A DNA stretch of 36,649 bases from positions 1 to 36,649 of the forward strand of contig CADCEF010000029.1 of NCBI GenBank assembly GCA_902800365.1, read 5' to 3'. Below are positions 23,670-33,252 of this stretch, piece by piece. Each line of letters begins with the position of its first letter. Within the stretch, counting starts at the first letter, position 1. Under the pieces are notes generated by a model, which worked only from the letters and a program-made list of their open reading frames with translations, was not told the origin of the DNA and did no database searches. The position numbers and the translations under genes are program-made. The DNA is from an uncultured Prevotella sp. (GTDB taxonomy: Bacteria > Bacteroidota > Bacteroidia > Bacteroidales > Bacteroidaceae).

Positions 23670-26108
23670 ATGAGACTTAGAGATATTTTGACGGCGGGGA
23701 TGCTGGCGGTTGTGGCTGCAGCATGTACCAATAATAAGACAGCAGGCATGAAATGGGAGCTTGAAACAGCCGACGGTTGGATACCAGCACAGGTTCCATC
23801 AACTGTCATGGGTGTGTTAGGCGAAAACACACAAATAGACAAGAAGCAGTTTGACAAGGGCTGGACGTATCGCGCAACCTTTGAAATGCCTGAACTGAAA
23901 GAGGGCGAACATGCACTGCTCGACTTCGACGGAATCAGCTATCGCGCCAACGTATGGCTCAACAACGAACAGATAGCCGACAGCGCTACCATGTTCGGTC
24001 CGTTCCGACAGTTTGAGTACGATGTCACCAAGCAGATAGCCGACGACAATGTGCTTAAGGTTGAGGTGTTCCGCGCCCAACCAGGAGAGCCCAACATAGG
24101 CTTTGCCGACTGGAACCCACGCCCATTAGATGAAAGCATGGGAATATTCCGCGAGGTAAGAATAAAGACCTGCGGAAACGTAGCTATATCCCACTCTGCT
24201 GTGCGTTCGAGAGTAAACACAGAGACACTGAAAGAGGCTTGGATAACAATAACTACCGAGCTAAAAAACCTTTCTGACAAACCCATTAAAGGAACGTTGA
24301 AAGGTATCGCCGACGAGTCAAAATTCAGCTACCCTGTAGAGTTGGCAGCAGGTGAGACACTCCGCTTCGTTGCCCCCGAAGAGATTCACATTAAAGATCC
24401 TCGCCTGTGGTGGTGCCACAACATGGGACTACCCGAGCTTTGCGACCTTCATGTAGAGTTTGTTGAGAACGATAAGGTATCGGATAAAGAAGACGTACGT
24501 TTCGGTATTCGCGAGATTCACAGCTATCTTACCGACGAGGGCTATCGCGGCTATATCCTTAACGGAAAGAAGGTGCTGTTGCGTGGCGCTGGATGGACGG
24601 ATGAACTAGCTCTAACAGACACACCCGAGACTAACCGTCTGCAACTGGAGTATGTACGCGATATGAATATGAACACCGTGCGCCTGGAAGGCTTCTGGGG
24701 ATCATCACAGAACCTATACGACCTGTGCGACGAACTTGGCCTCTTTATTCTTGTAGGCTGGAGCTGCCATTGGGAGTGGGCCGACTACATCGGCGCACCT
24801 TGCGACGATCTCTATGGCGGCATACTCAGCAAGGAGAACATCGACCTGATAGCCCGTTCGTTCGAAGACCAGGTTATGTGGTTGCGCTATCATCCGTCTA
24901 TCATCGGATGGTTTGTAGGCAGCGACATGATACCCAAGCCTGAACTTGAGAAACAGTATCAGGAGTTCCTGAGCAAAGCCGACGACCGCGAATATATCAT
25001 CTCAGCCAAGGATCAGAAGAGCGAGATATCAGGCCCATCAGGAACAAAGATGGCCGGTCCATACGAGTATGTCGGCCCAAGCTATTGGTATCTGCCCGAT
25101 GCTCCTGGAGGTGCATTCGGATTCAACACCGAGACAGGTATCGGAGCACAACTGCCTGTAAAGGAATCGCTACAGAAAATGCTCGGCGAAAAGCTCTTCC
25201 CTATCGACGATCGCTACAACAGCCTTTGCACAGCATCGAGTGCAGATATGAACTCGCTTAAACAACTTAACGAGGTTATCAGCAATCGCTTTGGCGAGGC
25301 TAAGGATATTGACGAGTATCTGCGTCGTGCCGACATGCTTAACTACGAAAGCACCAAGGCAATGTTCGAATCGTTCCGTGCACGCTGGCCTCACACCACA
25401 GGCATCATCCAGTGGATGCTGAATGGCGCACGCCCGGGCATCTACTGGCAGTTGTACGACTACTTCAAGCAGCCCAACGCAGCCTACTACGGTGTAAAGA
25501 AAGCTAACACACCTGTGCAGCTCATCTACGACTATTACAACAAGGCTGTTTATGCTGTTAACGAGACTCTCGAAACAGCCAAGCTGAAGGCCTCGATGAA
25601 ACTGCTTAAAGGCAGCAACGCCGCCGAGGATGCTAAGCAGATAGAAGTAGCACCGGGCACAGTGATAAAAGTGTTTGATATCGACATCGCCGAGGCCCCT
25701 GCAGCATTCCTGTTCCTGAAGCTTAAGGATGGCGACAACGAGGTAGCCACCAACGAGTATTTCATCCCTGCAGGAAACGACGTTTATGACTGGAGCAAAA
25801 CCACATGGGTAAACACTCCTATCACCCAGTATGCATCGTATGCCATGCTCGACGGTTTGTGCAGCAACAAATGCGAGATTGATGTAAACAAGGGCGAAGA
25901 TGATTATAGGGTAACTGTCTATAATCCAACAGACAAAGTGGCCTTTATGGTCCGCCTAACAGCGCGCGACAAACAGGGTAACCTTATATGCCCTGCCTAC
26001 TGGAGCGACAACTACCTCACATTAGCCCCAGGCGAGTCACGAACGGTTACTTGTCGAATGTCATCCATAACTGACAAAACCGAGGTTGAGATTGGAGTTT
26101 CCAAGTAA
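23670..26108 (+). CDS. GH2 exo-beta-D-glucosaminidase-like lipoprotein
   Basis: An 812-residue exported enzyme. The N-terminus is a lipoprotein signal (VVAAAC, Cys19). A sugar-binding domain (about 40-165), an immunoglobulin-like domain (about 170-285) and the TIM barrel (about 290-610) follow. Segments typical of CsxA-type exo-glucosaminidases are GPSGTKMAGPYEY, PSYWYLPD and GGAFGFNTETG. The acid/base is Asp419 in WFVGSDMIP and the nucleophile Glu488 in NTETG; their spacing is close to that in CsxA (Asp469/Glu541, from memory). A C-terminal beta domain ends the protein. It should release glucosamine from chitosan-like or partly deacetylated glycans at the cell surface. It is last in the phosphatase-kinase operon and ends in a terminator. 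Confidence 0.85.
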   Translation: MRLRDILTAGMLAVVAAACTNNKTAGMKWELETADGWIPAQVPSTVMGVLGENTQIDKKQFDKGWTYRATFEMPELKEGEHALLDFDGISYRANVWLNNEQIADSATMFGPFRQFEYDVTKQIADDNVLKVEVFRAQPGEPNIGFADWNPRPLDESMGIFREVRIKTCGNVAISHSAVRSRVNTETLKEAWITITTELKNLSDKPIKGTLKGIADESKFSYPVELAAGETLRFVAPEEIHIKDPRLWWCHNMGLPELCDLHVEFVENDKVSDKEDVRFGIREIHSYLTDEGYRGYILNGKKVLLRGAGWTDELALTDTPETNRLQLEYVRDMNMNTVRLEGFWGSSQNLYDLCDELGLFILVGWSCHWEWADYIGAPCDDLYGGILSKENIDLIARSFEDQVMWLRYHPSIIGWFVGSDMIPKPELEKQYQEFLSKADDREYIISAKDQKSEISGPSGTKMAGPYEYVGPSYWYLPDAPGGAFGFNTETGIGAQLPVKESLQKMLGEKLFPIDDRYNSLCTASSADMNSLKQLNEVISNRFGEAKDIDEYLRRADMLNYESTKAMFESFRARWPHTTGIIQWMLNGARPGIYWQLYDYFKQPNAAYYGVKKANTPVQLIYDYYNKAVYAVNETLETAKLKASMKLLKGSNAAEDAKQIEVAPGTVIKVFDIDIAEAPAAFLFLKLKDGDNEVATNEYFIPAGNDVYDWSKTTWVNTPITQYASYAMLDGLCSNKCEIDVNKGEDDYRVTVYNPTDKVAFMVRLTARDKQGNLICPAYWSDNYLTLAPGESRTVTCRMSSITDKTEVEIGVSK

Positions 26109-26153
26109 TAAGTGTCATTTTTAAACTAATTTTCATTGTTTAACCAAATAAAT

Positions 26154-26187
26154 ATTCCGAAACTGTCGATTGTTTCGGAATATTTTT
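26154..26187 (+). terminator. Terminator of the GH2 operon
   Basis: ATTCCGAAAC (26154-26163) pairs perfectly with GTTTCGGAAT (26172-26181) around 8 bases, then ATTTTT. Its tail runs directly into the tkt promoter. Confidence 0.85.
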
Positions 26188-26188
26188 G

Positions 26189-26196
26189 TATCTTTG
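26189..26196 (+). promoter_or_regulatory. Promoter -7 element of tkt
   Basis: TATCTTTG two bases after the terminator T tract. The region where a -33 element would lie is inside the terminator stem. Predicted start near 26202, 30 bases before the ATG. Confidence 0.7.
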
Positions 26197-26231
26197 CCCC
26201 CAAATTAACGTATTTCAATTAATTATTCATT

Positions 26232-28244
26232 ATGAACGACAACAAAGTTATGAACATGGCAGCGGATAATATCCGTATCCTTGCTGCTTCGATGGTTGAA
26301 AAGGCAAAGTCGGGTCACCCCGGCGGTGCAATGGGTGGTGCAGACTTCATCAACACCCTGTACAGTGAGTTCCTGGTATACGACCCTGAGAATCCCACAT
26401 GGGAGGGTCGCGACCGTTTCTTCTTGGATCCAGGTCACATGGCTCCAATGCTGTACAGCCAGCTGGCTCTTATCGGTAAGTACACTCTCGAGGATCTGAA
26501 GAACCTGCGTCAGTGGGGTTCAGTAACTCCAGGTCACCCCGAGCGTGAGATTGAGCGCGGCATCGAGAACACCTCTGGTCCTCTCGGTCAGGGTCACTGT
26601 TTCGCAGTAGGTGCTGCTATCGCTGCAAAGTTCCTGAAGGCTCGTCTGGGCAACGTTATGAACCAGACCATCTATGCATACATCTCTGACGGTGGTGTGC
26701 AGGAGGAAATTTCACAGGGTGCTGGTCGTATCGCCGGTAATCTGGGTCTGGACAACCTCATCATGTTCTACGACGCCAACGATATCCAGCTCTCTACAAA
26801 GACTGAGGTTGTGACCTGCGAGGACACAGCTAAGAAGTACGAGGCATGGGGCTGGTATGTACAGAAGATCGACGGTAACGATGTTGATCAGATTCGTGAG
26901 GCTATCAAGAAGGCTCAGGCCGAGAAGGAGCGCCCAAGTCTGATTATCGGTCACTGCGTTATGGGTAAGGGTGCCCGTAAGGCCGACAACACATCATACG
27001 AGAGCAACTGCGCTACTCACGGTGCACCTCTCGGTGGCGACGCTTACATCAACACAATGAAGAACCTTGGTGCTGATCCTGAGAATCCATTCCAGATCTT
27101 CCCAGAGGTTAAGGAGATGTATGCTAAGCGTGCTGAGGAGCTGAAGAAGATCGTTGCTGAGCGCTACGCCGAGAAGGCTGAGTGGGCTAAGGGTCATCCC
27201 GTACAGGCTAAGCAGCTTGAGGAGTGGTTCAGCGGCAAGGCTCCAAAGATTGACTGGAGCAAGGTTGAGCAGAAGCCTGGTTGCGCTACACGTAACGCAT
27301 CAGCTACCGTTCTCGGTCAGCTGGCTGAGCAGGTGCCCAACATGATTTGTGCATCAGCCGACCTTTCTAACTCTGATAATACAAACGGCTTCCTCAAGAA
27401 GACTAAGGATATGGTTAAGGGCGACTTCAGCGGCGCATTCTTCGAGGCTGGTGTTGCTGAGCTCACCATGGCTTGCTGCTGTATCGGTATGGCTCTGCAC
27501 GGTGGTGTTATCCCAGCTTGCGGTACCTTCTTCGTATTCTCTGACTACATGAAGCCAGCCGTACGTATGGCTGCCCTGATGGAGCTGCCTGTTAAGTTCA
27601 TCTGGACTCACGATGCATTCCGCGTTGGTGAGGATGGACCTACCCACGAGCCTGTTGAGCAGGAGGCACAGATCCGTCTGATGGAGAAGCTGAAGAACCA
27701 CCACGGTAAGAACTCTGTATTGGTAGTTCGTCCTGCTGATGCTGAGGAGACAACCGTTTGCTGGCGCATGGCTATGGAGAACGTTGATACTCCAACAGCT
27801 CTTATCTTCTCTCGTCAGAACATCGAGATGCTGCCCGAGGGCAACGACTACAACCAGGCCACAAAGGGTGCTTACGTTGTAGCTGGCTCAGACGAGAAGT
27901 TCGATGTAATCCTGCTGGCTTCAGGTTCTGAGGTTTCTACCCTGGAGGCTGGTGCTAAGCTGCTCCGCGAGGACGGCGTTAAGGTTCGCATCGTAAGCGT
28001 TCCTTCTGAGGGTCTGTTCCGCAGCCAGAGCAAGGAGTATCAGCAGAGCATCCTGCCTGCTGGCGTTAAGAAGTTCGGTCTCACCGCAGGTCTGCCAGTA
28101 AACCTCGAGGGTCTGGTAGGTGCTGATGGTACAGTATGGGGTCTGGAGAGCTTCGGTTTCTCTGCTCCTTACAAGGTGCTCGACGAGAAGCTCGGCTTCA
28201 CCGGAGAGAATGTTTACAAGCAGGTTAAAGCCCTGTTAGCATAA
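26232..28244 (+). CDS. tkt: Transketolase
   Basis: A 670-residue thiamin-diphosphate enzyme moving two-carbon units between pentose, tetrose and hexose phosphates. Seen: KSGHPGGAMGGADF (about 22-35), LDPGHMAPMLY, GPLGQGHCFAVGAAIAAK, the ThDP/metal block DGGVQEEISQGAGRIAG...FYDANDIQL, the pyrimidine-domain EAGVAEL and WTHDAFRVGEDGPTHEPVEQ. Full length. Codon use is markedly different from neighbours, favouring GGT, CGT and GCT as in highly expressed genes. The next gene is rpiB, another pentose phosphate enzyme, and its cofactor is made by the thiamin operon in this window. Confidence 0.96.
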   Translation: MNDNKVMNMAADNIRILAASMVEKAKSGHPGGAMGGADFINTLYSEFLVYDPENPTWEGRDRFFLDPGHMAPMLYSQLALIGKYTLEDLKNLRQWGSVTPGHPEREIERGIENTSGPLGQGHCFAVGAAIAAKFLKARLGNVMNQTIYAYISDGGVQEEISQGAGRIAGNLGLDNLIMFYDANDIQLSTKTEVVTCEDTAKKYEAWGWYVQKIDGNDVDQIREAIKKAQAEKERPSLIIGHCVMGKGARKADNTSYESNCATHGAPLGGDAYINTMKNLGADPENPFQIFPEVKEMYAKRAEELKKIVAERYAEKAEWAKGHPVQAKQLEEWFSGKAPKIDWSKVEQKPGCATRNASATVLGQLAEQVPNMICASADLSNSDNTNGFLKKTKDMVKGDFSGAFFEAGVAELTMACCCIGMALHGGVIPACGTFFVFSDYMKPAVRMAALMELPVKFIWTHDAFRVGEDGPTHEPVEQEAQIRLMEKLKNHHGKNSVLVVRPADAEETTVCWRMAMENVDTPTALIFSRQNIEMLPEGNDYNQATKGAYVVAGSDEKFDVILLASGSEVSTLEAGAKLLREDGVKVRIVSVPSEGLFRSQSKEYQQSILPAGVKKFGLTAGLPVNLEGLVGADGTVWGLESFGFSAPYKVLDEKLGFTGENVYKQVKALLA

Positions 28245-28249
28245 TAATC

Positions 28250-28277
28250 AAGGCACGGATTCAGGTCCGTGCCTTTT
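28250..28277 (+). terminator. Hairpin between tkt and rpiB
   Basis: AAGGCACGGA pairs perfectly with TCCGTGCCTT (28266-28275) around 6 bases with a short T tail. It lies 15 bases before the rpiB ATG, with no promoter between, so it may only partly terminate and set a lower rpiB level. Confidence 0.7.
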
Positions 28278-28291
28278 AAAATTTTACGCCT

Positions 28292-28735
28292 ATGGAAGTA
28301 AAGACAGTAGGAGTTGCTTGCGACCACGCAGGCTTCGCTTTGAAACAGTTTGTTCTCCAGTACCTGGAGGAGAAGGGTTATCCCGTAAAGGACTATGGTA
28401 CATGGAGTGATGCGAGTGTAGATTATCCCGACTTCGGACATGCGCTGGCCGAGGGCATCGAGAGTGGTGAGGTTTATCCTGGTATTGCCATCTGTGGCAG
28501 TGGCGAGGGCATATCAATCACACTGAACAAGCACCAGCAGGTGCGCGCAGGTTTGTGCTGGATTCCTGAGATTGCTCATCTCATCCGTCAGCACAACGAT
28601 GCCAACGTACTGGTTATGCCAGGTCGTTTCATCGACAACAATATGGCTCGTAAGATTATGGACGAGTTCTTCACCGCAACCTTCGAAGGTGGTCGCCACC
28701 AGAAGCGCGTTGATAAGATTCCCGTACAGAAGTAA
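28292..28735 (+). CDS. rpiB: Ribose-5-phosphate isomerase B
   Basis: A 147-residue LacAB/RpiB-family isomerase interconverting ribulose-5-phosphate and ribose-5-phosphate. Motifs: VACDHAGFALKQ with Asp10/His11, DYGTWSDASVDYPDFG, AICGSGEGISITLNKH with the active-site Cys, RAGLCW, and HNDANVLVMPGRFID. Normal length. It supplies the substrates for the upstream transketolase, and no promoter separates them. Confidence 0.94.
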   Translation: MEVKTVGVACDHAGFALKQFVLQYLEEKGYPVKDYGTWSDASVDYPDFGHALAEGIESGEVYPGIAICGSGEGISITLNKHQQVRAGLCWIPEIAHLIRQHNDANVLVMPGRFIDNNMARKIMDEFFTATFEGGRHQKRVDKIPVQK

Positions 28736-28738
28736 AAT

Positions 28739-28769
28739 AAAAAAGTCCCGCCAATCGGCGGGATTTTTT
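28739..28769. terminator. Bidirectional terminator
   Basis: TCCCGCC (28746-28752) pairs with GGCGGGA (28757-28763), flanked by A6 on the left and T6 on the right. It serves rpiB and the convergent transglycosylase, whose stop codon sits at its right edge. Confidence 0.9.
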
Positions 28770-29898
28770 ATTGAATATCGTATTTGTTTTTTCGCTTTTC
28801 TGCTTTACGTGGCTTACTGGCGTGAGAGCCTATAAACGGAGTCTTCACACCCTGATAGCCTGCGTGGCGCTGACGTATGCGCTGAACGTAGTCAACAGTC
28901 TCTGATCCGCGCATATATCCATACTTTACAATAGGATCATTGTAATACTGCGGAGTAGCCAACTTCAATACATATGGCGACACATCGCTCCATCGGTGCG
29001 GATTCTTACCATCACGCTTAGCCAGATTCATTGCATCGCGTATATGGTGCGCTCCACCATTATAACTTGCCAGCACAAAGTTAGTACGCTCATAGTTGTC
29101 GCGAATATCCGAGAAAGTATTCTGCAGCTGTCCGATATACTTCACCGCAGCCTGAATGTTAGCCTCAGGCTCATACAGTTTGCTACGTGACACACCTAAG
29201 TGGTCGGCTGTTCCCGGCATAATCTGCATCAGTCCCTTAGCACCAGCAAACGATACTGCACGAGGGTCGAATGTCGACTCCTGATAACACTGTGCTGCCA
29301 GCAGTCGCCAGTCCCAACGTATGTCGTGGGCATAAGCCATAAAGTACTGATCGTAGTGAGATATTATACCACCCTTTACATCAAGCATAGGCGAGAAGAT
29401 GCGACGCGTCACCTTGCGCACGGTCAACAGGTCGTTCTCCTCCTTCTGGGCAGCAGCTATCAGTTCCGGACGATACCAGCCTTGCAACTCCTTTGCCAAG
29501 TCGTTCTTAGCCGTGTCGGCATCAATGTGTCCTGGCGTTGGCCATGCCACAATATCTACCTCCCCCTCGGCAAAGCGCTTTACCAGCTCCATACTGTCGC
29601 GATAAACCTCTACACGGAGTCGCACACCAAGCGAATCGGCAAAACGTTGACAGATAAGGAACTGCGTGCCTAAGTACTTGCCGTGATACTCGTAATATGT
29701 CTGCGGACCGCTTACAGTTGCCATAATCAGCTCGCCACTGGTCTGAATATCGTGCAGATCAAACTCGTCGGATGTAGGAATAGTATCTTCTACCACGCCC
29801 CAGGGTGCAACAATGGTTTCCTGTTTCTTTTCGAAACAAGATGCAAGCGACAGCAAAATCGCTCCAAAACCGACATATTTATACCATTTTTGCATCAA
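28768..29898 (-). CDS. mltF: MltF-like membrane-bound lytic transglycosylase
   Basis: A 376-residue lipoprotein (lipobox SLASC, Cys21; the start may be the second Met). Residues about 50-165 form a solute-binding-like domain (GELIMATVSGPQTYYEYHG...), and about 185-330 an SLT goose-lysozyme-like domain with catalytic Glu207 in CYQESTFDP, then AKGLMQIMPGTA and NFVLASYNGG. This two-domain layout is that of MltF, which cleaves peptidoglycan at the inner face of the outer membrane. The basic C-terminus (KPRKAEKRKNKYD) is family-variable. Monocistronic, with its own -7 element. Confidence 0.92.
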   Translation of the reverse strand: MMQKWYKYVGFGAILLSLASCFEKKQETIVAPWGVVEDTIPTSDEFDLHDIQTSGELIMATVSGPQTYYEYHGKYLGTQFLICQRFADSLGVRLRVEVYRDSMELVKRFAEGEVDIVAWPTPGHIDADTAKNDLAKELQGWYRPELIAAAQKEENDLLTVRKVTRRIFSPMLDVKGGIISHYDQYFMAYAHDIRWDWRLLAAQCYQESTFDPRAVSFAGAKGLMQIMPGTADHLGVSRSKLYEPEANIQAAVKYIGQLQNTFSDIRDNYERTNFVLASYNGGAHHIRDAMNLAKRDGKNPHRWSDVSPYVLKLATPQYYNDPIVKYGYMRGSETVDYVQRIRQRHAGYQGVKTPFIGSHASKPRKAEKRKNKYDIQ

Positions 29899-29927
29899 TC
29901 TGCAGCATTTTGTTAGTAAAAACGGTG

Positions 29928-29986
29928 CAAAGGTACTACTTTTTGGTCAGTAATGACACTTATTTCGCGAAAAAGTTGTAATTTTG
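29928..29986. promoter_or_regulatory. Divergent promoters mltF / hisG
   Basis: TACCTTTG on the minus strand (complement of 29928-29935) and TAATTTTG on the plus strand (29979-29986). Neither has a clear TTG at the usual distance. No his leader peptide or T-box-like structure is visible before hisG. Confidence 0.6.
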
Positions 29987-30013
29987 CACCCGATATTTTT
30001 TAGATTTAACAAT

Positions 30014-30865
30014 ATGTTAAGAATTGCAGTACAATCAAAAGGACGTCTGTTCGAGGACACCATGAACCTGTTGTCAGAAGCTGACATCAAGGTTAGTGCC
30101 TCAAAACGCACCTTGCTGGTGCAGTCGTCCAACTTTCCGCTGGAGGTTCTTTACCTCCGCGACGATGACATCCCACAGAGTGTAGCCAGTGGAGTGGCTG
30201 ACATAGGCGTAGTGGGCGAAAACGAGTTTGTTGAGCGTGGCGAAGATGCTGATATCATCTCACGTCTCGGCTTCTCAAAATGCCGCCTCTCGCTGGCCAT
30301 CCCCAAAGAGATCGACTACAAGGGTGTAGAGTGGTTCAACGGCAAGAAGATTGCCACCAGCTACCCCGGAATCCTCCGACATTTCCTCGAACAGCATCAT
30401 ATCCATGCAGAAATCCATGTAATCACAGGTAGCGTAGAAATCAGCCCGGGCATTGGTCTGGCCGATGCTATCTTCGATATCGTATCATCAGGCTCTACCC
30501 TGGTGAGCAACAATCTGCGTGAGGTTGAGGTTGTAATGAAGAGCGAGGCTCTTCTCATCGGCAACAAGCAGATGAGCGATGATAAGAAGGCAATCCTTGA
30601 GCAGATGCTGTTCCGCTTCAAGGCCGTTAAGGATGCTGAGGACAAGAAGTATGTACGCATGAATGCTCCTAAGGCTCGCCTGCAGGAGATTATCGACGTG
30701 CTGCCCGGATTGAAGAGTCCTACTATCATCCCTCTGGCCGACGAGGAGTGGTGCTCTGTTCACACCGTTCTTGACCAGAAGCAGTTCTGGGAGATTATTG
30801 GCAAGCTGAAGGAAATGGGAGCTCAGGGCATCCTGGTTACCCCAATCGAGAAGATGATTCTTTGA
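30014..30865 (+). CDS. hisG: ATP phosphoribosyltransferase, long form
   Basis: A 283-residue enzyme for the first step of histidine synthesis, joining ATP and PRPP. The start MLRIAVQSKGRL at 30014 is preferred; ten extra codons upstream would reach into the promoter. Motifs: VQSKGRLFEDT, GVADIGVVGENEF, and the PRPP loop DAIFDIVSSGSTL. The additional C-terminal ACT-like domain (about 210-283, PTIIPLADEEW...GILVTPIEKM) marks the long, histidine-feedback-inhibited form. First gene of hisGDC. Confidence 0.95.
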   Translation: MLRIAVQSKGRLFEDTMNLLSEADIKVSASKRTLLVQSSNFPLEVLYLRDDDIPQSVASGVADIGVVGENEFVERGEDADIISRLGFSKCRLSLAIPKEIDYKGVEWFNGKKIATSYPGILRHFLEQHHIHAEIHVITGSVEISPGIGLADAIFDIVSSGSTLVSNNLREVEVVMKSEALLIGNKQMSDDKKAILEQMLFRFKAVKDAEDKKYVRMNAPKARLQEIIDVLPGLKSPTIIPLADEEWCSVHTVLDQKQFWEIIGKLKEMGAQGILVTPIEKMIL

Positions 30866-30889
30866 GATTAAACATTAAATTTCAGTTTA

Positions 30890-32173
30890 ATGAATATAAT
30901 CCGTTTTCCCCAAAGAAGCGAGTGGGCAAAGATTGTGGAGCGTCCACACCTTGATGTTTCTAAGCTCAACGACACCGTAGCATCGGTACTGGCCGACGTA
31001 AAGAAGCGCGGCGACGATGCTGTGAAGGGTTATGAGCTGAAGTTCGACCATGTCGACCTGCCCACACTTGCTGTATCCGAAGCCGAGATGAACGAGGCTG
31101 AGACACTGGTAAGTCCTGAGCTTAAGGCAGCCATTCAGGTGGCTCACTATAACATTCAGGCCTTCCACGAGTCGCAGAAGTTCAAGGGCAAGAAGGTTGA
31201 GACACAGCCCGGAGTAGTATGCTGGCAGAAGAGTGTAGCCATCGAGAAGGTTGGCTTATACATTCCCGGCGGCACTGCCCCACTCTTCTCAACTGTGCTT
31301 ATGCTGGCCACACCTGCCAAGATAGCAGGCTGTAAGGAGATTGTGCTCTGCACGCCTCCAGGTCGCGACGGCAAGGTTAATCCTGCCATTCTAGTAGCAG
31401 CTCGCATTGCAGGTGTTAGCAAGATATTCAAGGCTGGTGGTGTTCAGGCCATCGGTGCTATGGCTTATGGTACCGAGAGTGTACCCAAGGTTTACAAGAT
31501 ATTCGGCCCTGGCAATCAGTATGTAATGGCTGCCAAGCAGCAGGTTAGTCTGCACGATGTGGCTATCGACATGCCAGCAGGCCCATCAGAGGTTTGCGTT
31601 ATTGCCGACCAGCACGCCAACATCGAGTTTGTTGCTGCCGACTTGCTTTCGCAGGCCGAGCACGGCATCGACTCTCAGGTTTTCCTCATCACCACATCCG
31701 AGCAGGTAATACTCGATGTTCAGGCCGAGGTAAATCGTCAGCTCGATCTGCTTCCACGCAAGGAGATGGCAGCTAAGTCGCTCGACAACAGCCGACTGGT
31801 ACTGGTAAAGAACATGCAGGAGGCTATCGACCTCTCGAATGCCTATGCTCCTGAGCATCTTATCCTGCAGGTTAAGAACTACACCAAGCTGGCCAGTCAG
31901 GTGGTTAATGCTGGTAGCGTGTTCCTTGGCGAATATGCTTGTGAGAGTGCAGGCGACTATGCCAGCGGCACCAACCACACTCTGCCCACACACGGTTACG
32001 CCACTGCCTACAGCGGTGTTAACCTCGACAGCTACTGCCGCAAGATCACTTTCCAGCATCTCTCTGAGGATGGCATCCGCAGCATAGGCCACGCCGTAGA
32101 GCTCATGGCCGAAGCCGAGCAACTGGATGCCCACAAAAACGCAATGACAGTTAGAATCAATAGTTTGAAATGA
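30890..32173 (+). CDS. hisD: Histidinol dehydrogenase
   Basis: A 427-residue zinc enzyme that oxidises histidinol to histidine in two NAD-dependent steps. Motifs: [69 protein letters not shown] and [13 protein letters not shown]. Full length. The start follows an AT-rich TTAAACATTAAA spacer 24 bases after hisG. Confidence 0.96.
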   Translation: MNIIRFPQRSEWAKIVERPHLDVSKLNDTVASVLADVKKRGDDAVKGYELKFDHVDLPTLAVSEAEMNEAETLVSPELKAAIQVAHYNIQAFHESQKFKGKKVETQPGVVCWQKSVAIEKVGLYIPGGTAPLFSTVLMLATPAKIAGCKEIVLCTPPGRDGKVNPAILVAARIAGVSKIFKAGGVQAIGAMAYGTESVPKVYKIFGPGNQYVMAAKQQVSLHDVAIDMPAGPSEVCVIADQHANIEFVAADLLSQAEHGIDSQVFLITTSEQVILDVQAEVNRQLDLLPRKEMAAKSLDNSRLVLVKNMQEAIDLSNAYAPEHLILQVKNYTKLASQVVNAGSVFLGEYACESAGDYASGTNHTLPTHGYATAYSGVNLDSYCRKITFQHLSEDGIRSIGHAVELMAEAEQLDAHKNAMTVRINSLK

Positions 32174-33207
32174 AGTCATTAGAAGAATTAACAAGGCCCA
32201 ATATATGGAGTTTAGCGCCTTACAGCAGCGCTCGCAATGAGTACGCTGGCAGGGAGGCTCGCGTTTTTCTCGATGCTAACGAGAATCCATACAATCAGCC
32301 TTTCAACCGCTACCCCGACCCACTGCAGCTGGAGCTTAAGGCTGCACTCAGCAAGGTTAAGGGAGTGCCCGCAGACAACATCTTCCTGGGCAATGGTAGC
32401 GACGAGGCTATCGACCTGCCCTACCGCTGTTTCTGCGAGCCAGGCGTTGATAACGTTGTAGCCATCGAGCCAACATACGGCATGTATAAGGTATGTGCCG
32501 ATATCAACAACACCGAGTATCGCACAGTGCTGCTCGATGAGAATTATCAGGTAACAGCTGACAAGCTGCTTGCAGCCACCGATGAGCATACCAAGATTAT
32601 CTGGCTCTGCACACCTAACAACCCCACAGGCAACTGTCTTAACCGCGATGAGGTTATCAAGGTTATCGAGGGTTTCCAGGGCATCGTGATTGTCGACGAG
32701 GCATATAGCGATTTCTCATCACAGAAGCATCTGCGCAGCGAACTTGCCAAGTACCCTAATCTGATAGTGCTCAACACTATGTCGAAGGCATGGGGCTGTG
32801 CAGCCATCCGTCTGGGCATGGCATTTGCGTCAAAGGAAATCATCTCTATATTTAATAAGGTGAAGTATCCCTACAACGTAAACCAGCTTACCCAGCAGCA
32901 GGCTCTCGAGGCTCTCAAGGATCCATACGAGGTCGACAACTGGGTTAAGATTCTGCTTCAGGAGCGTGGCCGCATGATGGAGGCATTTGCTATGCTGCCA
33001 ATATGCGAGAAGGTTTACCCCACCGATGCAAACTTCTTCCTGGCCAAGATGACCGATGCAAATAAGATATACAACTATCTTGTAGACCGTGGCATCATCG
33101 TGCGCAACCGCAACCGTGTTCAACTCTGTCAGAACTGCCTACGAGTAACCATAGGCACCAAGACCGAGAACAGCGAGCTGATAGCAGCGTTAAGACAATA
33201 CGAATAA
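32170..33207 (+). CDS. hisC: Histidinol-phosphate aminotransferase
   Basis: A 345-residue PLP-dependent aminotransferase converting imidazole acetol phosphate to histidinol phosphate. Motifs: [41 protein letters not shown], and Lys206 (TMSKAWG) that binds PLP, then RLGMAFAS. It overlaps hisD by 4 nt. The usual next gene hisB is absent and a strong terminator follows. Confidence 0.95.
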   Translation: MKSLEELTRPNIWSLAPYSSARNEYAGREARVFLDANENPYNQPFNRYPDPLQLELKAALSKVKGVPADNIFLGNGSDEAIDLPYRCFCEPGVDNVVAIEPTYGMYKVCADINNTEYRTVLLDENYQVTADKLLAATDEHTKIIWLCTPNNPTGNCLNRDEVIKVIEGFQGIVIVDEAYSDFSSQKHLRSELAKYPNLIVLNTMSKAWGCAAIRLGMAFASKEIISIFNKVKYPYNVNQLTQQQALEALKDPYEVDNWVKILLQERGRMMEAFAMLPICEKVYPTDANFFLAKMTDANKIYNYLVDRGIIVRNRNRVQLCQNCLRVTIGTKTENSELIAALRQYE

Positions 33208-33220
33208 AACAATAGAAAGA

Positions 33221-33252
33221 ATCCCCCACCAATTGGTGAGGGATTTTTTTTA
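33221..33252 (+). terminator. Terminator after hisC
   Basis: ATCCCCCACC pairs with GGTGAGGGAT around AATT, followed by T8. The tail overlaps the stop codon of the convergent patatin gene. Confidence 0.9.
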
